Positions 5,862 to 14,326 of a stretch of DNA of 34,819 bases are shown piece after piece. The stretch spans positions 1 to 34,819 of the forward strand of contig CANQZJ010000020.1 in NCBI GenBank assembly GCA_947628315.1, given 5' to 3'. Source of the DNA: an uncultured Oscillospiraceae bacterium. GTDB lineage: Bacteria; Bacillota; Clostridia; Oscillospirales; Oscillospiraceae. The notes beneath the pieces are model-generated. The model did not search any database. It saw nothing but the letters and a program-made list of their open reading frames with translations, and had not been told where the DNA came from. The translations under genes were made by a program, and so were the position numbers. Position 1 is the stretch's first letter; the number at the start of each line of letters is the position of its first letter.

Positions 5862-6875
5862 ATGAAGCGGTCCACGCTGAAAGCCATACTGACAGCGCTG
5901 GCCGTGGCCGTGCTGGCCGCAGTGGGCGTCGCTGTCCTCTCCCGGTTGGAAAAACGCATAGAGGCCCCGCCGGAGGGGGCCGGCACCCGCTCCGTCCAGA
6001 CGGAGGACGCCGGCGTTTCCGACGGGGAGGATGCCTATGTCATGACGGTGGACGGCAAGCGGTACCGGCGCAATGAGGAGCTGTCCACGCTCCTCATCCT
6101 GGGTACGGACGACAAAATGCCGGACGAGGACGAGGGCGCGTTCGTGTCCAGCCAGGCGGACCTTATCGTGCTGGCCATATTCGACCGGAGCGCCAGGACA
6201 TGCACGCTGCTGCAGATCGACCGCAACACCATGGCCGAGGTGACCGTCCTGGACGGGAACGACCGGCCCGCGGGCACGGCCCTGGAGCAGATATGCCTGG
6301 CCCATGACTACGGGACCACCCCGGAGATACGCTGCCGGAACACCGCCGACGCAGTATCCCGGCTCCTCTACGGGGCGCGCGTTGACAACTACGTCAGCCT
6401 CGCCATGGGCGGCGTCACCGCCCTCAACGACGCCGTGGGCGGCGTGACGGTGACGGTGGAGGACGATTTCACCGGTGTGGACGACACCCTTATAAAGGGC
6501 GAGACGGTCACCCTCATGGGGGAGCACGCCTTCAACTACGTCCACGCCCGCTATACGATGACGGACGACGCCAATACCGCCCGCATGCGCCGGCAGCGGG
6601 AGTATATGGAGGGCCTCACGGAGGCCCTGCGGGACGGCGTGAAGGAAGAGGCCGGCTTCGTACTGACAGTCTTCGACGCTATCGCGGACTATCTGGTGAC
6701 GGACTGTAAGGCGGACGAGCTGTCCGCCTATGCCGAAGGCCTGGCGGACTATGCCCTGGCCGGTTTCATCGTGCCGGAGGGGGAGATCCTTCACAGAGAA
6801 TATACCGAGTTCCACCCGGATGAGGACGCGCTCCTGGATCTGGCGCTGGAGCTGTTCTACCTGCCGGCGGAGTGA
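5862..6875 (+). CDS. LytR-CpsA-Psr (LCP) family glycan-to-wall ligase
   Basis: A 337-residue membrane protein. LCP enzymes move undecaprenyl-linked glycans onto peptidoglycan outside the cell. A single N-terminal helix (residues about 7-27) is followed by the LCP domain: LLILGTDDK, SSQADLIVLAIFD, LQIDRNTMAEV, a VDNYVSLAMGGVTALNDAVGG core, and RMRRQREYMEGL. The acidic and arginine residues that bind pyrophosphate-lipid in this family are present. ATG 5862 is chosen because it starts just before the membrane helix and follows the Gly-rich gene by 10 bases; the longer frame upstream overlaps that gene. It is the likely final step for attaching the operon's polysaccharide. Confidence 0.93.
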   Translation: MKRSTLKAILTALAVAVLAAVGVAVLSRLEKRIEAPPEGAGTRSVQTEDAGVSDGEDAYVMTVDGKRYRRNEELSTLLILGTDDKMPDEDEGAFVSSQADLIVLAIFDRSARTCTLLQIDRNTMAEVTVLDGNDRPAGTALEQICLAHDYGTTPEIRCRNTADAVSRLLYGARVDNYVSLAMGGVTALNDAVGGVTVTVEDDFTGVDDTLIKGETVTLMGEHAFNYVHARYTMTDDANTARMRRQREYMEGLTEALRDGVKEEAGFVLTVFDAIADYLVTDCKADELSAYAEGLADYALAGFIVPEGEILHREYTEFHPDEDALLDLALELFYLPAE

Positions 6876-6904
6876 GCCGGAAATACGAGCATCGGAAAGA
6901 GACC

Positions 6905-8131
6905 ATGGAGAAAAGAGAGAAAGACATCCGGAAAATAGCAGTTGCTGGCATCGGGTATGTGGGGCTGAGCCTGGCGGTGATGCTGGCCCAGGAGCACAGG
7001 GTATACGCCGTGTGCAGGCATCAGGAAAAGGCAGACCTAGTGAACGCCGGGAAAAGATCGCCCATCCGCGATGCGGAGCTGGAGCGGTTTCTGGCGGAGA
7101 AAGAGCTGGACCTGACGGTGACGGTGGATGAGCGGGAGGCCTATACGGGGGCCGATCTGGTCATCGTGGCGGCCCCTACCAACTACGACCCGCAGACCCG
7201 GCGCTTCGATACCTCCGCGGTGGAGGACGTGGTGCGCAAGGCCGCGGCGTATGCCCCAGAGGCGCTCATCGTGATCAAGTCCACCGTACCGGTGGGCTAT
7301 ACGAAGAGCCTGCGGGAGAAGACGGGGCGCCGGAACATCCTGTTCAGCCCGGAATTTCTCCGGGAGGGCAAGGGCCTGTACGACAACCTCTATCCCCGGC
7401 GGATCATCGTGGGCACGGATATGGCCGACGAAGAGATGGTGAAGGCCGCGGAGGGGTTCGGTGAACTTCTGAAGGCTGCGGCCCTGAACAGGGACGTGTC
7501 CGTGCTGGTGATGGGCTCCACGGAGGCGGAGGCGGCAAAGCTGTTTGCCAACGCCTACCTCGCCATGCGGGTGGGCTTTTTTAACGAGCTGGATACCTAC
7601 GCGGAGCTGAACGGCCTGAACGCCCGGGAGGTCATCCAGGGCGTGTGCATGGACTGGCGGATCGGGGACCACTACAATAACCCCTCCTTCGGCTACGGGG
7701 GCTACTGCTTCCCCAAGGACACGAAGCAGCTGCTGGCCGGCTGCGCGGATATGCCCCAGCGGCTCATCCGGGCCGTCGTGGAGACCAACGACGCGCGCAA
7801 GGACCACATCGCCGCCCAGGTGATGAAGCACCTGGCGGGGAAGGACAAGCCCGTGGCGGGCGTGTACCGGCTCATCATGAAGTCCGGCAGCGACAACTTC
7901 CGGGACAGCGCTGTGCAGGGCGTCATGGAACGCCTGGCCGGCGAGGGCGTGAGTATCGTCGTCTATGAGCCGACACTGGCAGGACAGACCAGCTTCAACG
8001 GCTATGCGGTGAACAACGACCTGGACCGCTTCCTGGCCGGGTGCGACGTGATCCTCGCCAACCGGTATGAGGAGGAACTGGCGCCGGCGGCGGATAAGCT
8101 CTATACCCGGGACCTGTTCCGGCGGGATTGA
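6905..8131 (+). CDS. ugd: UDP-glucose 6-dehydrogenase
   Basis: A 408-residue NAD-dependent enzyme oxidising UDP-glucose to UDP-glucuronate. The N-terminal Rossmann motif GIGYVG is at residues 15-20; [20 protein letters not shown] is typical of the family; the catalytic cysteine is Cys268 in [14 protein letters not shown]; the C-terminal UDP-binding domain includes [14 protein letters not shown] 6905 has GGAAAGAG 4 bases upstream; a GTG at 6872 overlapping the LCP stop is possible but has no SD. It supplies the substrate for the decarboxylase encoded next. UDP-ManNAc dehydrogenase is a less likely alternative. Confidence 0.9.
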   Translation: MEKREKDIRKIAVAGIGYVGLSLAVMLAQEHRVYAVCRHQEKADLVNAGKRSPIRDAELERFLAEKELDLTVTVDEREAYTGADLVIVAAPTNYDPQTRRFDTSAVEDVVRKAAAYAPEALIVIKSTVPVGYTKSLREKTGRRNILFSPEFLREGKGLYDNLYPRRIIVGTDMADEEMVKAAEGFGELLKAAALNRDVSVLVMGSTEAEAAKLFANAYLAMRVGFFNELDTYAELNGLNAREVIQGVCMDWRIGDHYNNPSFGYGGYCFPKDTKQLLAGCADMPQRLIRAVVETNDARKDHIAAQVMKHLAGKDKPVAGVYRLIMKSGSDNFRDSAVQGVMERLAGEGVSIVVYEPTLAGQTSFNGYAVNNDLDRFLAGCDVILANRYEEELAPAADKLYTRDLFRRD

Positions 8132-8142
8132 GGACGGCGCGT

Positions 8143-9102
8143 ATGCGGATATTGGTGACCGGCGGCGCGGGTTTTCTGGGGTCCAACCTGTGCAAGCGGC
8201 TGGCGAAGGACCCGGAGAACTATATCATCTGCCTGGATAACCTCCAGACGGGACGGATGGAGAACATCCGGGAGCTGATGGGCCTGCCCAATTTTCAGTT
8301 CATCGAACACGACATCGTGGAGCCCATCGGCCTGGCGGCGGACCAGATCTACAACGCAGCCTGCCCGGCCAGCCCGCAAGCCTATCAGACGGACCCGGTG
8401 CACACCCTGAAGACCAGCGTCTTCGGGATGCTGAACATGCTGGAGCTGGCGCGGCAAAATGACGCCGCGGTGCTGCAGTTCTCCACCTCGGAGGTCTACG
8501 GCGACGCCCAGGTCCACCCCCAGCCGGAGACATACCGGGGCAATGTGGACCCGGACGGGCCCCGGGCCTGCTACGACGAGGGAAAGCGGGTGGCGGAGAC
8601 GCTGTGCTTCGACTACCACCGCCTGTACGGGACGAAGGTCAAGGTGGTGCGCATCTTCAACACCTATGGCCCCGGGATGGACCCCAACGACGGGCGGGTC
8701 ATCAGCAATTTTGTGAATCAGGCCCTGCGGGGCGAGCCCATCACGGTATACGGCGACGGGAAACAGACCCGGAGCTTCTGCTATGTGGACGACCTTCTGG
8801 AGGGGATATGCCGGATGATGGCCGCCCCCGGGGAGGTAACGGGCCCGGTGAATCTGGGCAATCCGGAGGAGTTCACGATGCTCCAGCTGGCGGAGGAAGT
8901 GCTGCGCCGGACCGGGAGCCAGTCAAAACTGGTGTTCCGGCCGCTCCCGACGGACGACCCGAAGCAGCGCCGGCCGGATATCACCCTGGCGAAACAGCTG
9001 CTGGACTGGGAGCCAAAGGTGCCTCTGCGTGAGGGCTTGGCAAGGACCATCGAGTACTACAGAGAAAACGGCCGGACAGATTATTCAGAGGCACTTGCGT
9101 AA
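8143..9102 (+). CDS. uxs: UDP-glucuronate decarboxylase (UDP-xylose synthase)
   Basis: A 319-residue extended SDR converting UDP-glucuronate to UDP-xylose. The NAD-binding TGGAGFLG is at residues 6-13. The strongly conserved family segments [29 protein letters not shown] and [10 protein letters not shown] are present, with catalytic Tyr144/Lys148 in YxxxK. ATG 8143 follows GAGGA at 8130-8134. Together with the upstream dehydrogenase this gives the route UDP-Glc to UDP-GlcA to UDP-Xyl, so the glycan probably contains xylose and/or glucuronate. Confidence 0.92.
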   Translation: MRILVTGGAGFLGSNLCKRLAKDPENYIICLDNLQTGRMENIRELMGLPNFQFIEHDIVEPIGLAADQIYNAACPASPQAYQTDPVHTLKTSVFGMLNMLELARQNDAAVLQFSTSEVYGDAQVHPQPETYRGNVDPDGPRACYDEGKRVAETLCFDYHRLYGTKVKVVRIFNTYGPGMDPNDGRVISNFVNQALRGEPITVYGDGKQTRSFCYVDDLLEGICRMMAAPGEVTGPVNLGNPEEFTMLQLAEEVLRRTGSQSKLVFRPLPTDDPKQRRPDITLAKQLLDWEPKVPLREGLARTIEYYRENGRTDYSEALA

Positions 9103-9111
9103 AAAACCGAT

Positions 9112-9801
9112 ATGACCGAGTTTCATAAAAAGATACAAAAGACACATATCCGTGATCACTCGCGGGTGGACATGAAAAGTGTTTATGCGAATAAAAGCAA
9201 GGCATATTTAATGATAAAACGCATCTTTGATGTCGTTTTATCCTGTATTGCGCTGATATGTCTCTCTCCCGTTTTCCTTGTAACGGCCCTGGCGATCCTG
9301 TTAGAGGACGGCGGCCCGGTCATCTTTTCTCAGCCGCGGATGGGAAAGGATATGCAGCCGTTTACATTCTACAAGTTCCGAAGCATGTATAAAGGCGCGG
9401 ATAAAAAACTTGGGGAATTGCTCAAGGACAGCGAACAGACCGGCCATGCATTTAAAATCAAAAACGATCCACGTATTACAAAGGTGGGCAAGTTTATTCG
9501 CAAGACGTCGATCGATGAACTGCCGCAGCTGTTGAACGTTATCAAAGGCGACATGAGCATAGTTGGGCCCAGGCCTATCCTGGACTGGCAGATGCTGGAA
9601 TGCGATACTTATGAGCAGCAGCGGCAGATTGTAAAGCCGGGGTTAACATGTTATTGGCAGGTGATGGGCCGCTCCGCTATCCCTTGGAATGAGTGGGTAG
9701 AACTGGATTTGGATTACATAGAGGATATGAGCGTGCGGACGGACCTGAAAATTATGATAAGAACGGTGCCGGCACTCTTGAGCAGGAGTGGCGGTTACTG
9801 A
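9112..9801 (+). CDS. initiating sugar-1-phosphate transferase (undecaprenyl-phosphate, WcaJ/CpsE C-terminal type)
   Basis: A 229-residue polyprenyl-phosphate hexose/glycosyl-1-phosphate transferase that starts repeat-unit synthesis on undecaprenyl phosphate in the inner leaflet. One membrane helix about residues 38-63 (FDVVLSCIALICLSPVFLVTA) is followed by the family motifs PVIFSQPRMGKD, FYKFRSMY, KTSIDELPQLLNV and GDMSIVGPRP, then WQVMGRS. Short form without the N-terminal multi-helix domain. The start is uncertain: ATG 9112 has no clear SD, and ATG 9172 would also keep the helix. The sequence becomes visibly AT-richer from here on. Confidence 0.92.
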   Translation: MTEFHKKIQKTHIRDHSRVDMKSVYANKSKAYLMIKRIFDVVLSCIALICLSPVFLVTALAILLEDGGPVIFSQPRMGKDMQPFTFYKFRSMYKGADKKLGELLKDSEQTGHAFKIKNDPRITKVGKFIRKTSIDELPQLLNVIKGDMSIVGPRPILDWQMLECDTYEQQRQIVKPGLTCYWQVMGRSAIPWNEWVELDLDYIEDMSVRTDLKIMIRTVPALLSRSGGY

Positions 9802-9810
9802 CGATAAGGG

Positions 9811-9825
9811 AGGAGGGAAGGCATG
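9811..9825 (+). promoter_or_regulatory. strong ribosome binding site and start reading into the poly-G tract
   Basis: AGGAGGG (9811-9817) lies 5 bases before ATG 9823. This start reads a 22-residue frame through the G tract and stops at TAG 9889-9891. With one G fewer, the same frame would continue into the radical SAM protein. This is by far the best SD near the 5' end of that gene. Confidence 0.75.
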
Positions 9826-9841
9826 GGCGTTGGCTTGACCG

Positions 9842-10735
9842 ATGTCGTATATTTTTTTGCGGAGCGTTTTAAGCATGCGGGGGGGGGGTAGAGAAAAAAT
9901 AAAGGCGATGCTCTTCCCGTATTACAAATTGGTCTGTAAGTTGTTATGGGATTTTAATAACAAGTTGTATCTTTATCACGTTGAACTGCCTGTCACGCTG
10001 AGGTGTTCGCTGCGGTGCAAAAAATGCGTGTTCATGATGCCGTATTTTGAAAAACCGGTGGACTATGATGTGAACGACCTGCTTTTATATATGGACAGGT
10101 TATTTGACTGCGTGGATGCGATCCAAATTTTCCGCATTTTAGGAGGGGAGCCCTTTCTGTATCCCGAGCTGGGGAAGATTGTTGACAAGGCATTGTCCAG
10201 CGATAAAGTAAAAACCGTGGAGGTCATCACGAATGGGACCATCCTGCCGAAGAATGAACTGCTTGAAAAGATGAAAGATCCCAAGCTGACGGTGCAGATC
10301 AGTGATTATGGGAGATATTCCACGCATAAGACAGAGCTTAAACAAGCATGCGACGAAACAGGCGTCCGGTGCATTCTGCGGGATGAGAAGGAAAAGAATT
10401 GGTTCGATTCCGGAGGACTGGAGTTCCGTGGACGATCTGCAAAAGAATTGAAAAAGCAGATGCGTCATTGCGGGAACATTTGCCGGAACTTTCTGGACGG
10501 CAGGCTCTATTATTGCCCGAGGGCCGCATTCGGCGCGAAACTGGGCATTCCCGATCCTGAACGTGAATACGTCGACTTTACGTCAGAAAAGACGCGGGAA
10601 CAGTTAAGAAACGAATTATACGATCTGAATCGCCGTAAGAGCTTATCTGCGTGTAATTACTGCAATGAGGGGACAAAACTGTATGTCCCCATACCTGTGG
10701 CTGAACAGATGGAGAGTAAACAGAGGCTGACCTGA
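9842..10735 (+). CDS. radical SAM protein with C-terminal cysteine cluster, behind a poly-G tract
   Basis: A radical SAM enzyme of about 297 residues and unknown substrate. The [4Fe-4S] motif CSLRCKKC (CxxxCxxC) is Cys55/Cys59/Cys62 counted from ATG 9842, followed by RILGGEPFLYPE (the GGE motif) and VITNG. Further cysteines near the C-terminus (HCGNIC, YYCPR, ACNYC) suggest a SPASM/twitch-type auxiliary cluster. The start is the oddity. In the sequence as given, ATG 9842 and ATG 9875 are in frame but have weak SDs. ATG 9823, with AGGAGGG 5 bases upstream, is out of frame because of ten Gs at 9879-9888; nine Gs would fuse it in frame to this gene. The gene may therefore be phase-variable and currently OFF or weakly expressed. 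It may modify a sugar or peptide in the glycan pathway (inference). Confidence 0.8.
   Translation: MSYIFLRSVLSMRGGGREKIKAMLFPYYKLVCKLLWDFNNKLYLYHVELPVTLRCSLRCKKCVFMMPYFEKPVDYDVNDLLLYMDRLFDCVDAIQIFRILGGEPFLYPELGKIVDKALSSDKVKTVEVITNGTILPKNELLEKMKDPKLTVQISDYGRYSTHKTELKQACDETGVRCILRDEKEKNWFDSGGLEFRGRSAKELKKQMRHCGNICRNFLDGRLYYCPRAAFGAKLGIPDPEREYVDFTSEKTREQLRNELYDLNRRKSLSACNYCNEGTKLYVPIPVAEQMESKQRLT
9879..9888 (+). repeat. homopolymeric G10 tract (slippage switch candidate)
   Basis: Ten consecutive Gs in the 5' coding part of the radical SAM gene, the longest mononucleotide run noticed in the window. Reading from ATG 9823: 10 Gs end in TAG, 11 Gs end in TAA a few codons later, and 9 Gs (or 12) read through into the full protein. 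A T7 run lies just upstream at 9852-9858. Confidence 0.85.
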
Positions 10736-10791
10736 GGGGGATTTTGGCAGCAAAACAGTTGGGATAAGACATACGAACGGGAGAAGATTTC

Positions 10792-11901
10792 GTGAAGCGA
10801 TATAACTACCTCATCGTCGGCGCGGGCATTTTCGGCGCGGTGTTTGCCGAACGCATGACCGCCGCCGGAAAGCGCTGCCTGGTCATTGACCGGCGGGACC
10901 ATATCGCCGGGAACGCGTATACATATGAACAGGACGGCATCGTCGTCCACAAATACGGACCCCATATCTTCCATACCAACGACGAAGAGGTCTGGGCCTA
11001 TGTGAACCGCTTCGCCCGGTTCAACCGCTTTACCCTGGGGACCGTCGCTAACTACAGAGGGGAGATATATTCCCTTCCTTTCAATATGTACACCTTCAAT
11101 AGGATGTGGGACGTGACCACGCCGGAGGAAGCGGAGGCGATGATCACCGCTCAGCGGGAAGCGGTCTGTATCAACGAGCCGAAAAACCTGGAGGAGCAGG
11201 CCATCTCTTTGGTGGGGACGGATGTCTATGAAAAGCTCATCAGGGGCTACACGGAAAAACAGTGGGGCCGGTCCTGCAGAGACCTGCCCGCATTCATTAT
11301 AAAGCGCCTGCCGGTGCGGTACACCTACGACAACAACTATTTTAATGCTCTGTATCAGGGTATCCCCATAGGCGGCTATACGAAGATGATTGCCAATATG
11401 CTGGCAGGTGCCGAGGTGCGGTTGGGCATAGACTATCTGGCCAACAAGGCGGAGCTGGACGACCTGGCGGAAAAGGTGGTCTATACCGGACCCATTGACG
11501 CCTATTTCAGCTATCGCCTGGGGGCGCTGGAATACCGCTCGCTGCGCTTTGAGACAGAGACGCTGGATAAACCCAATTATCAGGGAAACGCTGTGGTGAA
11601 TTATACGGACCGGGAGACGCCCTGGACACGTATCATTGAGCATAAATGGTTCGAGTTCGGCGCGGGCGATCCGAACAAGACGGTCATCACAAGGGAGTAT
11701 CCCCAGACGTGGACACCGGGGGATGAGCCATATTACCCAATGAACGATGAGAAAAATGGGTCGCTGTACGCAAAATACCAGGCCCTGGCAGATAAGGAAA
11801 AGAACGTGATTTTCGGCGGCCGCCTGGGAGAATATAAGTACTACGACATGGACCAAGTGATACGGGCGGCACTGGATGCTGTAAAATCATCAACGGCTTG
11901 A
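10792..11901 (+). CDS. glf: UDP-galactopyranose mutase
   Basis: A 369-residue FAD enzyme converting UDP-galactopyranose to UDP-galactofuranose. The N-terminal dinucleotide-binding motif YLIVGAGIFGAVFAE (GAGIFG, residues 10-15) and the family segments HKYGPHIFHT, YEKLIRGYTEKQWG, RLPVRYTYDNNYF and TREYPQ are present. GTG 10792 follows GGGAGAAG by a short spacer. It is the closest match in the window to a textbook family, and implies galactofuranose in the glycan. Base composition is higher in GC than the flanking radical SAM and GT2 genes. Confidence 0.96.
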   Translation: MKRYNYLIVGAGIFGAVFAERMTAAGKRCLVIDRRDHIAGNAYTYEQDGIVVHKYGPHIFHTNDEEVWAYVNRFARFNRFTLGTVANYRGEIYSLPFNMYTFNRMWDVTTPEEAEAMITAQREAVCINEPKNLEEQAISLVGTDVYEKLIRGYTEKQWGRSCRDLPAFIIKRLPVRYTYDNNYFNALYQGIPIGGYTKMIANMLAGAEVRLGIDYLANKAELDDLAEKVVYTGPIDAYFSYRLGALEYRSLRFETETLDKPNYQGNAVVNYTDRETPWTRIIEHKWFEFGAGDPNKTVITREYPQTWTPGDEPYYPMNDEKNGSLYAKYQALADKEKNVIFGGRLGEYKYYDMDQVIRAALDAVKSSTA

Positions 11902-11905
11902 AGAG

Positions 11906-12031
11906 TTGATCGTTATACTTAGAAAGATACGGCGAACGATAGAGAAAAACTGGCTGTTGAACAAGCTGGTACCAAATAGGTCTTGTCCGAAATGCTGTGT
12001 GCTGAAGAACGTCGCTGCCGGCCAAATGTAA
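11906..12031 (+). other. 41-codon open frame, possibly the tail of a lost gene
   Basis: A TTG-initiated frame (or the remnant of a longer one) between glf and the first GT2. It reads LIVILRKIRRTIEKNWLLNK followed by LVPNRSCPKCC... and ends at TAA 12029. It begins 5 bases after the glf stop, has no strong SD, and I recognise no family. It could be chance or the end of a deleted gene. The rest of the 173-base gap only holds the AAGGAG SD of the next gene. Confidence 0.2.
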
Positions 12032-12074
12032 ATTATTTAGATGCAGTGGAGATTAATGAGCGTAAGGAGACGGT

Positions 12075-13115
12075 ATGGATACAATCAGTGTTATCATCCC
12101 CGTTTATAACGTAGAGCCATACATCCGGCAGTGCTTGGACAGCGTGGTACATCAGACATATAAAAACCTGGAGATCATCATCGTAGACGACGGTTCGCCG
12201 GATAACTGCGGCGCCATATGCGACGAATATGCCGCGAATGATGAGCGGATCCAGGTCATCCATAAGGAGAACGGGGGACTTGCGTCTGCTAGAAATACCG
12301 GGATCGAATACGCTTCCGGAGAATGGATCGCATTCGTAGACTCAGATGATTGGTGTAAGACCGACTATTATGAACAGTTGATGTCCCATATGTGCAAAGA
12401 TCCGGTGGACATATTTTGGGCCGGGGGATGCTATAGGGAGCGGCCTGACAGGCAAATTGTTAAGAGGACCATTGATGCACCGTTTGTGTACCGAGAGATG
12501 GACTTGAATGACAGGTCGGTGTTCATAGAAAAAATACTGTGCTTCGGCCCGCCGTGGGAAAAGATATTCAGAAGATCTTTCCTGAACGAGTATCAACTTC
12601 GCTTTGACAGCTCAGATAAAGCCAACGAAGATGTATGGTTTAATTTTATAACGCACTATAACGCGGGAAGTATCGCAGGATATCCATATATAGGATATCA
12701 TTGGCGTTTTATTCCAACATCTATCACAAAAGGATATAACCCGCAAAAAGCGGAAATTTGTTACCGTCTAATCCAAAAATGTCATGACTATTTGAACGGG
12801 CGGGAAACAAATGAGCGTATTTACAACGCCCTCAAATGCAGATGCCTGATACAAATCAGTTCGACGCTGCAATGCAGCCTGTTTCATCCGAACTGCCGGA
12901 TGACAAATACTGAGAAGAAAAAAAGAATAAGCGAGATAAAGCAATGGCAATACTATGAAGAAGCAATAAATGATGACATAGTTAACGGTTTAAGCTTTAA
13001 AATGTGTGTGTTGAGGTCACTCCTTCGGTTGCCATGGCTATGGCCAATGAAACTAGCATATCACATTAAAAATATGTTGCTGCATAAGAGAATTAACAAT
13101 GGAGTCTGTAACTGA
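12075..13115 (+). CDS. family 2 glycosyltransferase (EpsJ/CpsJ-like)
   Basis: A 346-residue inverting GT-A transferase, likely adding one sugar to the lipid-linked repeat unit at the cytoplasmic membrane. ISVIIPVYNVEPYIRQCLDS is at the N-terminus; the nucleotide-binding DDGSPDNC is near residue 39, the metal motif DSDDW near 92, and a KANEDVWFNF segment corresponds to the ED catalytic region. AAGGAG at 12063-12068 precedes the start. Its first 90 residues are strikingly like those of the GT2 at 14327 (shared PYIRQCLDSVV and DDGSPDNCGAICDEYA), pointing to a duplication. It overlaps the next gene by 17 bases. AT-rich. Confidence 0.92.
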   Translation: MDTISVIIPVYNVEPYIRQCLDSVVHQTYKNLEIIIVDDGSPDNCGAICDEYAANDERIQVIHKENGGLASARNTGIEYASGEWIAFVDSDDWCKTDYYEQLMSHMCKDPVDIFWAGGCYRERPDRQIVKRTIDAPFVYREMDLNDRSVFIEKILCFGPPWEKIFRRSFLNEYQLRFDSSDKANEDVWFNFITHYNAGSIAGYPYIGYHWRFIPTSITKGYNPQKAEICYRLIQKCHDYLNGRETNERIYNALKCRCLIQISSTLQCSLFHPNCRMTNTEKKKRISEIKQWQYYEEAINDDIVNGLSFKMCVLRSLLRLPWLWPMKLAYHIKNMLLHKRINNGVCN

Positions 13116-14298
13116 AATGTATAAATTAAACGGGCAAGATGTTGATAATATTACGCCAAAAAAATTGCTAGTAGTAAGTCCTTCTAATGTTACTTTTGGC
13201 GGTATAGAAATATATTTGATCAATGCATTTAGTCGGATAGAGATGTCATTCTTTGATATAACTTTTCTCTCATCTGGGAAGAGCATTGCAGAAGAACTTG
13301 CAAAAAAGATAAATTGTGTCGTCGATAGATCGATATATCTGGGACTTGACAGTTATCGTCATAAGTCGATCCTTTCCAAATGCAAGTGCGCATATATTAC
13401 AAGTAATAACATTATACGTTTGCAGAAGGAAGAAAGATTTGACATAGTCTACATCAATTCCGTCTCATTTATATCTCTAGCAAATCTGCTGGTGGCGACA
13501 AAGTGGTGCGGCATTCCCCGGCGGATCGCCCATTCTCACATTGCAAAGATCCCGGGAAGTGCGTTAAAGGAGCTTGTTCGCGGTTTCTTCAGAAAGATCA
13601 TTGTGAACAACGCGACGGACTTTCTGGCCTGCTCCCGACCGGCGGCGGAGCACCTGTTCGGAAAAGAAGCCACCCAAAAGACGGTCATCCTGAAAAATGG
13701 GATCGACACGAGGCGGTTTGCCTTTTCTGCGTCTATGAGAGAGTATTGCCGGAAAGAGCTTGGCTTTGATGTGCCTGACTATGTGATAGGCCACGTCGGG
13801 CGTTTTGAGGAGCAGAAAAATCATCGGTTCCTAATAGATATTTTCTCTGAGGTCAGCAAGGTATGCCCCGAGGCTAGGCTCCTCCTGCTGGGTGAGGGAA
13901 CACTACAGGAGGAGATCCGGCAGAAAGTGGTCCAATACGGTCTGGAAGACAAAGTGATCTTTGCGGGTGTGAAAGAGCGGACGGAGCGGTATTACTGCGC
14001 AATGGACGTGTTTGTACTGCCAAGCCTTTATGAAGGGCTTGGCATCGTGAACATGGAGGCGCAGGCGTCGGGCCTTTCCTGCGTCGTTTCAGATGTGGTG
14101 CCGCGGGAAGCAGACGTGTCCGGCCGGATGGAGTTCCTGCCGCTGGGGGACGCCACGGTATGGCGGGACAGCCTTTTGAAGTACAAGGGGCTGGCCCATG
14201 AGCGCGAGGGCGATTGGCGGGACGTATACGACGCGGGATATGACGTGGAAAAGACGGCGCAGGCGCTGACGGAATTGTTCGGTAAGGGGAATGCGTAA
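13099..14298 (+). CDS. family 4-type glycosyltransferase (GT1/GT-B fold)
   Basis: A 399-residue retaining GT-B transferase. The N-terminal domain begins KLLVVSPSNVTFGGIEIYLI with the Gly-Gly acceptor loop. The C-terminal nucleotide-sugar domain includes GHVGRFEEQKNHRFLI and the EX7E motif in LYEGLGIVNMEAQASGLSCVVSD. ATG 13099 overlaps the upstream GT2 stop; ATG 13117 is an alternative. The gene is itself mosaic: the first 400 bases are AT-rich, while the C-terminal half is GC-rich. Confidence 0.9.
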   Translation: MESVTEMYKLNGQDVDNITPKKLLVVSPSNVTFGGIEIYLINAFSRIEMSFFDITFLSSGKSIAEELAKKINCVVDRSIYLGLDSYRHKSILSKCKCAYITSNNIIRLQKEERFDIVYINSVSFISLANLLVATKWCGIPRRIAHSHIAKIPGSALKELVRGFFRKIIVNNATDFLACSRPAAEHLFGKEATQKTVILKNGIDTRRFAFSASMREYCRKELGFDVPDYVIGHVGRFEEQKNHRFLIDIFSEVSKVCPEARLLLLGEGTLQEEIRQKVVQYGLEDKVIFAGVKERTERYYCAMDVFVLPSLYEGLGIVNMEAQASGLSCVVSDVVPREADVSGRMEFLPLGDATVWRDSLLKYKGLAHEREGDWRDVYDAGYDVEKTAQALTELFGKGNA

Positions 14299-14326
14299 CT
14301 CTCTCCTGCGTGACAGGAAGGAAAAT

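Noticed and set aside
5508-6815. Long minus-strand open frame (435 codons) opposite the Gly-rich and LCP genes
   Set aside because: It is antisense to two genes with clear signal peptide, sorting-signal and LCP motifs; its translation is His/Arg/Gly-rich without domains. It is a GC-rich shadow frame.
11970-11978. TACCAAATA, part of the promoter direct-repeat sequence, recurring downstream of glf
   Set aside because: A single 9-base match without a 21-bp partner or promoter; most likely chance.
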